Source: JANRKB01 sp033763695 (GTDB taxonomy: Bacteria > Planctomycetota > Phycisphaerae > Phycisphaerales > UBA1924). Taken from it: a stretch of 64,000 nt of DNA. Positions 43,345 through 51,855 of the stretch are shown here, in pieces. Made by a program: the position numbers and the translations under genes. The first letter of the stretch is position 1; each line of letters begins with the position of its first letter. The notes under the pieces were generated by a model that was given only the letters and a program-made list of their open reading frames with translations, searched no databases and was not told where the DNA came from. Location: contig JANRKB010000057.1 in NCBI GenBank assembly GCA_033763695.1, positions 148,642 through 212,641 of the forward strand, read 5' to 3'.

Positions 43345-46284
43345 TCACGCGTACTCGCTCATCGGCGGGCACACGCACACCAGGTTGCGATCGCCGTAGG
43401 GGTTGTCCACGCGACCGACGTGCGGCCAGAACTTGCTGTCGCGCAGCCACGCCGCGGGATAGGCCGCCTTCTCACGCGAATAGCCGTGCGTCCAGTTGTC
43501 GCTGCTCACCGCTGCGATCGTGTGCGGCGCGTGCTTGAGCACGTTGTCGGCGCGATCGGCCTTGCCCTCTTCGATCTCGCGGATCTCTTCGCGGATCTGG
43601 ATCATCGCGTCGCAGAAGCGATCAAGCTCGGCCTTGGGCTCGCTCTCGGTCGGCTCGATCATCAGCGTGCCCGGCACGGGGAAGCTCATCGTCGGCGCGT
43701 GGAAGCCATAGTCCATCAGGCGCTTCGCGATGTCATCGATCTTGACGCCGCTGGTCTTCTCCAGCGGGCGGCAATCAAGAATGAACTCGTGCGCACAGCG
43801 GCCGTGCGTGCCGCGATAAAGCACCGGATAGTGCTTCTCCAGCCGCTTGGCCATGTAGTTGGCGTTGAGGATCGCCACCTGCGTCGCCCGCTTGAGTCCT
43901 TCGCCGCCCATGAGCGCGATGTAGACCCATGAGATAAGCAGGATGCTCGCCGAGCCCCACGGTGCCGCGCTGATCGCGCCGATCGCCTTGGAACCCGTCG
44001 TGTGTCCCTTCGCATGCGGCGACGCGACCGGATGCCCCGGCAGGAACGGCGCAAGGTGCGCCGCCACGCCGATCGGGCCCATGCCCGGACCGCCGCCGCC
44101 GTGCGGAATACAGAACGTCTTGTGCAGGTTCAGGTGGCAAACATCCGCGCCGATCAGGCCGGGGCTGGTGAGCCCGACCTGCGCGTTCATGTTCGCGCCG
44201 TCCATGTACACCTGTCCGCCGTGCTGATGGATGATCTCGCAGATCGTGCGGATCTGCTCTTCGAACACGCCATGCGTGCTGGGATACGTCACAATCAGCG
44301 CGGCCAGATCATCCTTGTGTTCCTCGGCCTTGGCCCGCAGGTCCGCGACGTCGACGTTGCCGTTTTCATCGCAGGCGACCGCGACCACTTTCATGCCCGC
44401 GACCACCGCCGACGCCGGATTCGTGCCGTGCGCCGAGTCTGGGATCAAGCAGATGTTTCGCTTGGTGTCGCCGCGGCTGTGGTGATACGCGCGGATCACC
44501 ATCAGCCCCGCGTACTCGCCCTGACTCCCCGCGTTGGGTTGCAGACTGACCGCCGCAAAGCCCGTGATCTCCGCAAGCCACGTCTCAAGCTGCGCGAAGA
44601 CTTCCGCATAGCCGCGCCACTGATCCGCCGGCGCGAACGGGTGCAACGCGCCAAACTGCGGCCACGTCACCGGGATCATCTCGCTCGTCGCGTTGAGTTT
44701 CATCGTGCACGATCCCAGCGGAATCATGCTGTTGGCCAGCGACAGATCGCGTCCCTGCAACTTGCGGATGTAGCGGAGCATCTCGTGCTCGCTGTGGTGG
44801 CTGTTGAAGACCGGGTGCGTCAGATAGCCGCTCTGGCGCGCGAGTGCCGCGGGCAGATCGAGCGACACGGTCTTGATGATCGCGTCAAGGTCTTCGCGAC
44901 CCGTGCCGCCAAACGCCGCGAGCAGCGCACGGCAATCGTCGCGCGTCGTGGTCTCGTCGAGCGCGATGCCCAGCGTGCCGTCGGCATACTCACGCAGGTT
45001 GATGCGTGCCGCACGCGCCGCGGCCAACACTTCCGCCGCACCCTTGCCCGCGGGCTTGACGCGCAGCGTGTCAAACGTCACGCCGGTCATGACCTGATGG
45101 CCGAGCGTCTTGAGCGATGCGGCGACGCCGAGCGTGTACGCCCGCACGCGCTGCGCGATGCGGCGCAGACCGCCCGGGCCGTGATAGACCGCGTACATGC
45201 TCGCCATGATCGCCAAGAGAGCCTGCGCGGTGCAGATGTTGCTCGTCGCCTTCTCTCGCTTGATGTGCTGCTCGCGGGTCTGGATCGCCATGCGCAGCGC
45301 TGAGTTGCCGTGCGCATCGCGCGACACGCCGATGATGCGACCGGGCATCTTGCGGGCGTGCTCGCTCTTGGTCGCGATGTACGCCGCGTGCGGCCCGCCG
45401 AAGCCCATCGGCACGCCAAACCGCTGCGCACTGCCGATCGCGATGTCCGCGCCCCACTCGCCCGGCGGCGTGATCAGCGTCAATGCCAGCAAGTCCGCCG
45501 CCGCCACCACCGTCACGCCCGCGGCATGGGCCGCCGCCGCGAGCGGCTTGTAATCCTCAACGCAACCGTGTGTCGTCGGATACTGCAGCAACACGCCGCA
45601 CGCCGTCGGACCGACCTTGGCCCAATCAATGCTCGCGGCCTTCACGATCGCGACGCTCATGCCCAGGCCATCGGCCCGCGTGCGCACAACGTCGATCGTC
45701 TGCGGGTGGCAATCATCGGCAACAAGGAACGTCTTCCGCGGATTGCTCGCTTCATGCCCGCCTGCGATCGCGTAGCACATCGCCATCGCCTCGCCCGCGG
45801 CCGTGCCCTCGTCCAGCAGGCTCGCGCCCGCCAGCGGCAACCCCGTCAGATCGCTGATCATCGTCTGGAAGTTCAGCAGAGCCTCAAGCCGCCCCTGCGC
45901 GATCTCTGCCTGATACGGCGTGTACTGCGTGTACCAGCCGGGATTCTCCATGATGTTCCGCAGGATCACCGGCGGCGTGATCGTGTCGCTGTACCCCATG
46001 CCGATCATCGAGCGATAGATCTGGTTCTTGCTCGCGATCGCGTGAAGTTGCTTGAGCAGTTCATGCTCGCCGCGCAGTTCGCCGCCGCCGCCGCCCGTCT
46101 CGATCTTCAGCGGCTTGTTCATCCGAATCGCCGGCGGCACGACCTGATCGATCAGCGCGTCCAGCGATGCCACACCCAGCGAATCCAGCATCTCGGCGAT
46201 GTCCGCCTCGCTCGGGCCGAGGTGACGGTGCACGAACGTATCCGACGGCGAGAGCAGCGAGCGGGCAACGGACGAATCGTTCAC
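43345..46284 (-). CDS. gcvP: glycine dehydrogenase (decarboxylating), P-protein of glycine cleavage
   Basis: 979 residues from GTG 46284, with GGAGG (rc of 46290-46294) five bases upstream; an ATG 17 codons earlier has no such site. Both halves of the ~950-residue P-protein are fused: an N-terminal GcvPA-like half (HLGPSEADIAEMLDSLGVASLDALI, MIGMGYSDTITPPVI, YQAEIAQGRLEALLNFQTM, AYIATKSEHARKMPGRIIG) and a C-terminal half with PYTHPL-type NSHHSEHEMLRYI, and the PLP-lysine in HLNLHKTFCIPHGGGGPGMGP (about residue 720). P-protein decarboxylates glycine and passes the aminomethyl group to the lipoylated H-protein. No gcvT, gcvH or lpd is in the window. Confidence 0.96.
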   Translation of the reverse strand: MNDSSVARSLLSPSDTFVHRHLGPSEADIAEMLDSLGVASLDALIDQVVPPAIRMNKPLKIETGGGGGELRGEHELLKQLHAIASKNQIYRSMIGMGYSDTITPPVILRNIMENPGWYTQYTPYQAEIAQGRLEALLNFQTMISDLTGLPLAGASLLDEGTAAGEAMAMCYAIAGGHEASNPRKTFLVADDCHPQTIDVVRTRADGLGMSVAIVKAASIDWAKVGPTACGVLLQYPTTHGCVEDYKPLAAAAHAAGVTVVAAADLLALTLITPPGEWGADIAIGSAQRFGVPMGFGGPHAAYIATKSEHARKMPGRIIGVSRDAHGNSALRMAIQTREQHIKREKATSNICTAQALLAIMASMYAVYHGPGGLRRIAQRVRAYTLGVAASLKTLGHQVMTGVTFDTLRVKPAGKGAAEVLAAARAARINLREYADGTLGIALDETTTRDDCRALLAAFGGTGREDLDAIIKTVSLDLPAALARQSGYLTHPVFNSHHSEHEMLRYIRKLQGRDLSLANSMIPLGSCTMKLNATSEMIPVTWPQFGALHPFAPADQWRGYAEVFAQLETWLAEITGFAAVSLQPNAGSQGEYAGLMVIRAYHHSRGDTKRNICLIPDSAHGTNPASAVVAGMKVVAVACDENGNVDVADLRAKAEEHKDDLAALIVTYPSTHGVFEEQIRTICEIIHQHGGQVYMDGANMNAQVGLTSPGLIGADVCHLNLHKTFCIPHGGGGPGMGPIGVAAHLAPFLPGHPVASPHAKGHTTGSKAIGAISAAPWGSASILLISWVYIALMGGEGLKRATQVAILNANYMAKRLEKHYPVLYRGTHGRCAHEFILDCRPLEKTSGVKIDDIAKRLMDYGFHAPTMSFPVPGTLMIEPTESEPKAELDRFCDAMIQIREEIREIEEGKADRADNVLKHAPHTIAAVSSDNWTHGYSREKAAYPAAWLRDSKFWPHVGRVDNPYGDRNLVCVCPPMSEYA

Positions 46285-46596
46285 GCAAACCTCCACAGAG
46301 ACGGGGCGGGCGGGACGCGGCTGGATCGTCGTCATGACTGGGTTTGTTCCGTTCTCAATGCGAGCGGGGCACGGATGAATCTGGAGCCTCGCCCGGAGCC
46401 GCACGCCACGCCGACCAAGCCGCCGATCAAGACGCCAAAGTCAGCCCGCCGAATCGCCTCCGAACAAGACGGTGCAACGATAGGATCTTTCGTCCGACAA
46501 GCCAAAGGGAGATTCGCCGAACGTCGGACAAATCGCCCGCCAAACCCGCTGCCCGTCGGGCACCGGACTGCACACCGCGTCTGCCAATCGATCTCG
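46285..46596. other. 312-bp region between divergent gcvP and zinc-ribbon genes
   Basis: Contains promoters for both genes and possibly the true leader of gcvP. I searched it for a glycine riboswitch on the minus strand and found no matching core. No gene-like open frame was seen. Confidence 0.4.
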
Positions 46597-47058
46597 ATGA
46601 GCCCCCTTCCATTCATCCCCGGCGGTGCTCACGCCCGCCAAACTGCCCAAGCGAAGCAGCGCATGCTCGAGGAGACCTACGGCCCACTGGGCACGCCCGC
46701 GCCGTGGGACCGACGCCGCGTGTGGTTCTTTCGCGCCGGGCTGCTCTTCGCAGCGGTTGCGTTCGTGGTCGGGCTCTCCCTCGGCCGACCACTGATCGGC
46801 TTTATCGTCGCGGTCGCCAGCGTCATCGGCGTGATGATCCTGCGTGCGATCCAGCATCAGTTCATCCACCGTTTGGGTGGCAGCCTGCGCTGGACGATGT
46901 GCCCGCAGTGCCTCTACGACGTGCATCGCGACTCGGACTCGCCCGACACAATGCGTGTCTGCCCTGAATGCGGCTTTCAGTCATCGCATCGCTCCGCACT
47001 GCGTTGCTGGCAATCGTCCTTCCCGCCGCATGTGCCGCAGGTGGGCAAGCCCCTCTGA
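46597..47058 (+). CDS. two-helix membrane protein with C-terminal zinc ribbon
   Basis: 153 residues from ATG 46597. A basic cytosolic N-terminus precedes two membrane helices (about 50-66, VWFFRAGLLFAAVAFVVG, and 70-88, FIVAVASVIGVMIL). The C-terminal ~50 residues form a ribbon with CPQC and CPEC pairs (LRWTMCPQCLYDVHRDSD...RVCPECGFQSSHRS). It may bind RNA, nucleotides or protein through the zinc site. The 57671-58090 protein has the same architecture with CPCG and CPEC, so the two may be distant paralogs. No function can be assigned. It is divergent from gcvP. Confidence 0.75.
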   Translation: MSPLPFIPGGAHARQTAQAKQRMLEETYGPLGTPAPWDRRRVWFFRAGLLFAAVAFVVGLSLGRPLIGFIVAVASVIGVMILRAIQHQFIHRLGGSLRWTMCPQCLYDVHRDSDSPDTMRVCPECGFQSSHRSALRCWQSSFPPHVPQVGKPL

Positions 47059-47129
47059 CCGCGCGACCGAACGCTGCCGTCGCCCTCGCGCGGCGTCGCG
47101 CGGACCGTGCCTCTACAGTTCTCTCCGAC

Positions 47130-47203
47130 GCGCCCGTAGCTCAGTTGGATAGAGCGGCGGTTTCCTAAACCGCAGGTCGACGGTTCGAATCTGTCCGGGC
47201 GCG
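47130..47203 (+). tRNA. tRNA-Arg (anticodon CCT)
   Basis: 74 nt. Acceptor GCGCCCG/CGGGCGC, D-arm GCTC-AGTTGGATA-GAGC, anticodon stem GCGGT/ACCGC around TTCCTAA with anticodon CCT, and T-arm GACGG-TTCGAAT-CTGTC (one wobble). It reads AGG. The 3' CCA is not encoded. Confidence 0.95.
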
Positions 47204-47213
47204 CTTCCGTGCT

Positions 47214-47231
47214 GCGGCACCCTCGTGCCGC
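47214..47231 (+). terminator. hairpin behind tRNA-Arg, likely terminator
   Basis: GCGGCAC-CCTC-GTGCCGC, perfect 7-bp arms, 10 nt after the tRNA. The tail (TTCGCC) has few T residues. Confidence 0.4.
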
Positions 47232-47364
47232 TTCGCCGCACGTCCCAGAATCAGCGTCATCGCTCGCAAAGGCTCGCGCAGGTTCGCCCTGTGCGGGCTG
47301 TACAGGCCAATCACGCGGCGTCCCGCGTGCTTTTGCTCAATCTCGGGGCATGCTTATAGCAGAG

Positions 47365-47781
47365 ATGCCCCCCCACAGCCGCAAACTCGGCCGCGATCTT
47401 GACCGCAACTGCGCGATCACAGCCCGGGCTGCGTTGCGGCTCGCGGCGCTCGCCACCATTGCATGCCTCGGTGCCTGCGCGAGCGAACCGCAAGCGCTGA
47501 CCGCTCCGATCGAGCGCACGTGGGACGGCTATCTGCCGACGCTCGCCGTCTCCGCCCGCCCTGCCGCGGCCTCGCAGTTCCACGCCGAGTCCTCGCGCCG
47601 CGATCTTGCCCTCGGCGTTCACTCCGATGTGCTGAACGTGCCCCGGATGTATCCCGCCGAGTCGCGCCCCTCGCTGGACTATCCGCGTCGCTACTCCTTC
47701 CCCTCGACCGCGGGTTCGTACACATACTTCCGCACGCCGGAAGAGGCTCGCAGCGATCTGCGCTGGCGCTGGGGCTATTGA
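47365..47781 (+). CDS. lipoprotein of unknown function
   Basis: About 138 residues; the start is uncertain (ATG 47350 is the alternative). The leader RAALRLAALATIACLGACASE has a lipobox L-G-A-C near residue 37, so the protein should be lipidated and anchored in a membrane. The mature part is short and rich in Arg/Ser/Pro/Tyr (DYPRRYSFPSTAGSYTYFRTPEEARSDLRWRWGY) without recognisable domain. It lies between tRNA-Arg and a small HTH-like gene, on the same strand. Confidence 0.55.
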   Translation: MPPHSRKLGRDLDRNCAITARAALRLAALATIACLGACASEPQALTAPIERTWDGYLPTLAVSARPAAASQFHAESSRRDLALGVHSDVLNVPRMYPAESRPSLDYPRRYSFPSTAGSYTYFRTPEEARSDLRWRWGY

Positions 47782-47826
47782 GGCGAACGTCGCGCGTTGC
47801 ACGCCCGGCGCGCCAACCATCGACAG

Positions 47827-48081
47827 ATGCCCGAGCCGACCTTCACTAAGCAGGACTTGCTTCACGCCGCCGATCTGTCGAGCAAGACCTTCGACATGAT
47901 CCGCAAGGCCGCCCGCGTCCGCGGCCCATCGCACGGCGGGCTGTCGTTCGAGTTCTCTCTCGACGACGTCAAGTCCCTCATCCGCACCGCCGGCGGCGGA
48001 CGATTCACCGAACGCGGCGCACCCGCCGCTCTCGCCTGGCGCTCCATGCTAGAGGAGCACGGCATCACGTTTGACGCCTAG
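47827..48081 (+). CDS. small MerR-like helix-turn-helix protein
   Basis: 84 residues from ATG 47827. FTKQDLLHAADLSSKTFDMIRKAARVRGPSHGGLSFEFSLDDVKSLIR fits the N-terminal winged-helix part of MerR-type DNA-binding domains (helix, turn, recognition helix, then a wing). There is no effector-binding region, and the rest is a short tail. DNA binding is likely but not proven; targets are unknown. It lies 46 bp behind the lipoprotein gene. Confidence 0.65.
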   Translation: MPEPTFTKQDLLHAADLSSKTFDMIRKAARVRGPSHGGLSFEFSLDDVKSLIRTAGGGRFTERGAPAALAWRSMLEEHGITFDA

Positions 48082-48190
48082 CGCCGGTCGCGAGATCACG
48101 CTCCTATCCTCGCGCATGCGAACTGGTGGTGCATGTCCAAGGAGGGACACTGGAGTCGTGTCGCGTTCGCACGCGCCACGCCGCGGCGTC

Positions 48191-49240
48191 ATGAATAGAT
48201 TCTTCGCAGGCTCGCTCGTCGCCCTTGTGCTGCTTGCTGGCGTGGCGCGCGTTCATGCCGATCAAGTGCGTCTGCGCGGCGGCGACGTGCTCGTCGGCCA
48301 GGTCGTCGAACGCAACGATAAGGCCATCATTCTCAAGCATCGCGTGCTCGGACTGCTCACCTTGCCGCATGAGCAGATCGCCTCGATCACCATCGACACC
48401 GCATCGCCTTCAACGCCCGCTGAACCAACTGCGCCCGCCGCCGCGATCGCGACACCCGCGCCAACGCCGACACCGCCCGATGGCGCTGCCGCGCCGTCTG
48501 CCGACGCGGCAGCGGCACAAACCACTGCGCGGACGCCCGCTGCGCCTGCCGCGCCCGAACTTCACTTCTGGCAAGGCTGGAAAGGCTCGGTCGATCTGGG
48601 CGTCCACGGCTCGGACGGCAACAGCGAGACGTTCTCCGCCCGCGGCGTGCTCGGCGCGCGTCGCATGACGACCACGCTCGAAACCAAAGCGTCGCTGCAG
48701 TACATCTACGTCACCGACAACGGCATCAAGAGCAAGAGCCGCGGCGAACTCGACGTCCGCAACGACTGGTTGCTCACATCCTCGCGCTGGGGCTTCTTCG
48801 CCGAGGGCAAGGGCGAGTACGACGAGTTCCAGCCGTGGGATCTGCGCACCAGCCTCTTCCTCGGTCCGAGCTATTCGTTCATCCGCTCCGAGACGACGTC
48901 GCTGCGCGGGCGAGCCGGTCTGGGCGTCACGCGTGAGTTCGGCAGCGAACGCAACCAGGTGCTGCCCGAAGCCCTCTTCGGCATTGAACTCACGCACAAA
49001 CTCTCCGAGCGTTCCAAGCTCTACGCCAACAGCGAGATCCTGCCCAACCTCGCCGACTTCCCCGAGCATCGCATCGAGAGCAACGCCGGCTACGAGTTGC
49101 TCGTTGATCCGCAGACGCACATGAACATCAAGTTCGGCATCACCCACCGCTACAACACCGACCCGGGCCAACGCGACGACGGCACACGCTCCAAGGCCAA
49201 CGACCTGGAGTACTTCGTCACGCTGGGCTGGGACTTCTGA
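48191..49240 (+). CDS. DUF481-type outer-membrane beta-barrel protein
   Basis: 349 residues from MNRFFAGSLVALVLLAGVARVHA (signal peptide). After it comes a short SH3-like stretch (QVRLRGGDVLVGQVVERNDKAIILKHRVLGLLTLPHEQIASITID), an Ala/Pro/Thr-rich linker (about 85-150), and a ~200-residue beta-rich domain with alternating aromatics (VDLGVHGSDGNSETFSARG, WDLRTSLFLGPSYSFIRSE, ...EYFVTLGWDF). The terminal aromatic F is typical of barrels recognised by the BAM machine. DUF481 proteins are salt-stress-related outer-membrane proteins of unknown transport role. The N-terminal linker-coupled motif is typical of planctomycete members. Confidence 0.82.
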   Translation: MNRFFAGSLVALVLLAGVARVHADQVRLRGGDVLVGQVVERNDKAIILKHRVLGLLTLPHEQIASITIDTASPSTPAEPTAPAAAIATPAPTPTPPDGAAAPSADAAAAQTTARTPAAPAAPELHFWQGWKGSVDLGVHGSDGNSETFSARGVLGARRMTTTLETKASLQYIYVTDNGIKSKSRGELDVRNDWLLTSSRWGFFAEGKGEYDEFQPWDLRTSLFLGPSYSFIRSETTSLRGRAGLGVTREFGSERNQVLPEALFGIELTHKLSERSKLYANSEILPNLADFPEHRIESNAGYELLVDPQTHMNIKFGITHRYNTDPGQRDDGTRSKANDLEYFVTLGWDF

Positions 49241-49267
49241 GCCGCGCGGCGGAGGCAACCGCTCAAT

Positions 49268-49603
49268 TCACGCCGCAGGGCCACTGCCCGCGCCGGTGTC
49301 TGTGCCAGCGTCGTTCTCGCGCGGCTTCTTGGGTCGCAGCGCGGCCGCCGCATCGGTTCCGCTGCCCTTGAGCTTCTCGATCATCCGCGCACGTGCCGCG
49401 TCAAACTCTTCGGGCGTGATCTCGCCGCGATTGCGTGCCGCTCGCAAATCGTCAAGAAAGCTGCCCGCTTCCGCGCCCGTCTCTGGTCCGAGCAGACGCT
49501 TCCGCATGATCAAGATCGCGATCGCGGCGATCATCACCAACGCGATCAGCACGCCCACCAAGAGCAGCACTTCGCCAGTCTGAGCCGCTGAGGGCTGACG
49601 CAT
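49268..49603 (-). CDS. small membrane protein with SHOCT-like domain
   Basis: 111 residues from ATG 49603 (a GTG one codon earlier is possible). One membrane helix (about 8-31, EVLLLVGVLIALVMIAAIAILIM) is followed by LDDLRAARNRGEITPEEFDAARARMIEKL, the SHOCT motif, then a Lys/Arg-rich and Gly/Thr-rich tail. SHOCT modules are short helical oligomerisation or regulatory units with no known enzymatic role. It lies 65 bp after the 49668-50435 gene on the same strand and is convergent with the DUF481 gene. Confidence 0.78.
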   Translation of the reverse strand: MRQPSAAQTGEVLLLVGVLIALVMIAAIAILIMRKRLLGPETGAEAGSFLDDLRAARNRGEITPEEFDAARARMIEKLKGSGTDAAAALRPKKPRENDAGTDTGAGSGPAA

Positions 49604-49667
49604 CACTCGGTACTCAGTGCGGGGGACTCAGCGTGGGACTCAACCCGTGTGTTCGTCGCGATTCACG

Positions 49668-50435
49668 TCAGTTGCCCGACACGATGACATCGCGAATCGG
49701 GACCAAGAGCCGCGGCACCACGCGATTCTCAACCAGTTCCTCGCCGACGGCCGCGAGTTTACGGAACGCCGCGCTCAGTTCCTTCAGGTCACCGATCGAA
49801 CCGAACTTGCGCAGCGTGAGATAGACGCTGATCGGCTCGCCCGCATCCGGGTCGCGTGCCGGAGCCGACTGCGCCGAGGGCCGCGTCTTGATCTCAAAGT
49901 GGACTTCATACTCGCCGCGCTGCCCGGGCACCTGCTGCCCCAGAGCCATGCCGATCATCGGCTGAAAGTCGATTGGGGTCGCGCCCTGCACATCGACCAG
50001 CGACGCCAGCGGCGAGCCGGCCAGCAGCGCATCGAGCACGATCGCGTCATGATTGCCGCCCGCGGCGATATCGAACCCGTAGAGCAGTTCGAGATAGTCC
50101 ACGTCCAGCGGGCTGATGTTCATGAAGAACGGCGCGGCCTCGAGCACATGCAGGTGGAGCGCATAGGCCTCGGGCATGTTCGCGGGGTTGACCGTGCCCG
50201 AGCGGATGTTGTTGCTCCGCAAGGCCAGCCACCGATGCACACCGTCGCCCTGCGGCGACTCCAGCGCGAGCTCATCGCGATACTTGCGAAACTGGTTCAT
50301 CCCGGGAAACTGCTTGCGGACGCGCTCAAAGAGATCCAACACCGTCTCACGCCCGCGCGGCAGGTCCATCTTCACCGTCACCTTCTGGTTGACGTAGAAG
50401 TCGGTACAGAACGCCTTGAAACTGTCGCTGAGCAT
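49668..50435 (-). CDS. uncharacterised protein, 255 residues
   Basis: From MLSDSFKAFCTDFYVNQKVTVKMDLPRGRETV. An N-terminal helical region (DLFERVRKQFPGMNQFRKYRDELALES), then repeated strand-loop segments with acidic residues (YALHLHVLEAAPFFMNISPLDVDYLELLYGFDIA, YEVHFEIKTRPS, PISVYLTLRKFGSIGDLKELS). No motif of a known enzyme family is visible. It looks like a soluble cytosolic protein conserved in this lineage. It is divergent from rsmH (154-bp gap), which may place its promoter among cell-division genes, but no functional link is shown. Confidence 0.65.
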   Translation of the reverse strand: MLSDSFKAFCTDFYVNQKVTVKMDLPRGRETVLDLFERVRKQFPGMNQFRKYRDELALESPQGDGVHRWLALRSNNIRSGTVNPANMPEAYALHLHVLEAAPFFMNISPLDVDYLELLYGFDIAAGGNHDAIVLDALLAGSPLASLVDVQGATPIDFQPMIGMALGQQVPGQRGEYEVHFEIKTRPSAQSAPARDPDAGEPISVYLTLRKFGSIGDLKELSAAFRKLAAVGEELVENRVVPRLLVPIRDVIVSGN

Positions 50436-50589
50436 CCGTGGAAGACTCCCAATCGACGACCAATCGACAAAGAACGGGCCAAGCCCGCTCCGACGCGCCC
50501 CCCGACAGCCAGAACTCCGACGCCCAGAGGATAGCGGCAAGCTCAACGCCGCGGGGCTTTTGCGTCCGCGCGACGCACTCTTCACAAAC

Positions 50590-51594
50590 ATGACATGGAC
50601 ATCCTGTGGGTTGCGCCGTCGTCCAGCCTCCTGCCGCGCCGCTACGCTGGCTCTGTTGAGTCAGACGCCCCGCCACATCCCGGTCATGCCCCGCGAGACG
50701 ATCGACGTCCTCGCGCCCGCTCCCACACCGGCGGCCACTTACGCCGACTGCACCGCCGGGCTGGGCGGCCATGCCTCCCTCGTCGCGGCCAAACTCGGTC
50801 CCGGGGGCCATGTCATCCTCAATGACGCCGACCCGGGCAACCTGGCCCACGCCGCTACCCGAGTCCAGGCCGCCGCTCCGGACATCACCGTCACGCCGTT
50901 CCAAGGCAACTTCGCCGACCTGCCACGCCGGATGACCGAGCAAGGGCTGGCCGCCGACATGGTGCTCGCCGACCTGGGCTTCAGTTCCAACCAGATGGAC
51001 ACCCCCGAACGCGGGTTCAGCTTCATGCGCGATGGCCCGCTGGACATGCGACTCGACCCGACCCTGCCGATCACGGCGGCGGAACTGGTCAACAGCATGA
51101 GCGAGCGCGATCTGACCGAGATGATCGAGGAGTTCGGCGAAGACCCCGCCGCCCGGCGCATCGCCCGAAAACTCGTTCAAGCCCGCGCGGTCGAACCGAT
51201 AACCACCACGGCGAGGCTGGCCGACGTGATCCGTTCTGCCGTCGGCCCGGCCGCGGCCCACGGCCCCACAGACCCTTCAACCCGCACCTTCCAAGCACTC
51301 CGCATCGCGGTCAACGATGAGATGGGTTCTCTGGACGCACTGCTCCAGTCCATCGCTCGGGCAGCCGAATCCATCGCGAACGGTCGTGCCGCGTGGCTTC
51401 GCCCCGGTGCTCGCGTCGCGACGCTGACGTTTCACTCGCTCGAAGATCGCCGGGTCAAGCGGACCTTCACCGACCTCGTCAAGCGGGGTCTGGCGGTCGA
51501 GATCATCCGCGGCGTGCTCGCTCCGACCGAGGACGAGACCCGCGAAAACCCGCGAAGCCGCTCCGCCAAGCTTCGCGCGATTCGCATCGGATAG
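50590..51594 (+). CDS. rsmH: 16S rRNA (cytosine-1402-N4)-methyltransferase
   Basis: 334 residues from ATG 50590; relatives usually start closer to HIPVMPRETIDVLAP, so ~25 residues are extra. SAM-binding ADCTAGLGGHASLVAAKLGPGG opens the Rossmann domain, followed by ILNDADPGNL, MVLADLGFSSNQMDTPERGFSFMRDGPLDMRLDP (conserved substrate-recognition block), a helical insert, LRIAVNDEMGSLDALL and LTFHSLEDRRVKR. RsmH methylates C1402 in the ribosomal P site. In many bacteria it heads the mraZ-mraW division cluster, but ftsL and mraY do not follow here; the next gene is a LysM protein. Confidence 0.93.
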   Translation: MTWTSCGLRRRPASCRAATLALLSQTPRHIPVMPRETIDVLAPAPTPAATYADCTAGLGGHASLVAAKLGPGGHVILNDADPGNLAHAATRVQAAAPDITVTPFQGNFADLPRRMTEQGLAADMVLADLGFSSNQMDTPERGFSFMRDGPLDMRLDPTLPITAAELVNSMSERDLTEMIEEFGEDPAARRIARKLVQARAVEPITTTARLADVIRSAVGPAAAHGPTDPSTRTFQALRIAVNDEMGSLDALLQSIARAAESIANGRAAWLRPGARVATLTFHSLEDRRVKRTFTDLVKRGLAVEIIRGVLAPTEDETRENPRSRSAKLRAIRIG

Positions 51595-51676
51595 GACATG
51601 CAGCCCCAGACCTCGCCAAACCTGCCCGCTCGCTCGCGTCTGGCGGCGTCGGCGCGAGCGCGACGCGGTTTGGACT

Positions 51677-51685
51677 TGCTATCAT
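51677..51685 (+). promoter_or_regulatory. possible extended -10 element before the LysM gene
   Basis: TGC-TATCAT, a TGn-extended -10, with no clear -35. It lies about 170 bp before the GTG start. Confidence 0.35.
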
Positions 51686-51855
51686 GCGGCTTCTCGGGCG
51701 TTGAGCCTCATTTGGTCGATGCTGAGAGCTGTGGAGTCATTTCTCGCCGGTCCGCGGGCAAGGACGCTCGTCGGCGGCGTACGGGGTCGTGAGAAAGTCG
51801 GAGGCCGCATGGCCGCGGGCGATCATGGCCCGGGCGGCGGCAAGGAAGAGCTGAC

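Noticed and set aside
46285..46596. Glycine riboswitch upstream of gcvP
   Set aside because: The minus strand was scanned for the conserved core and no matching pair of stems was found.
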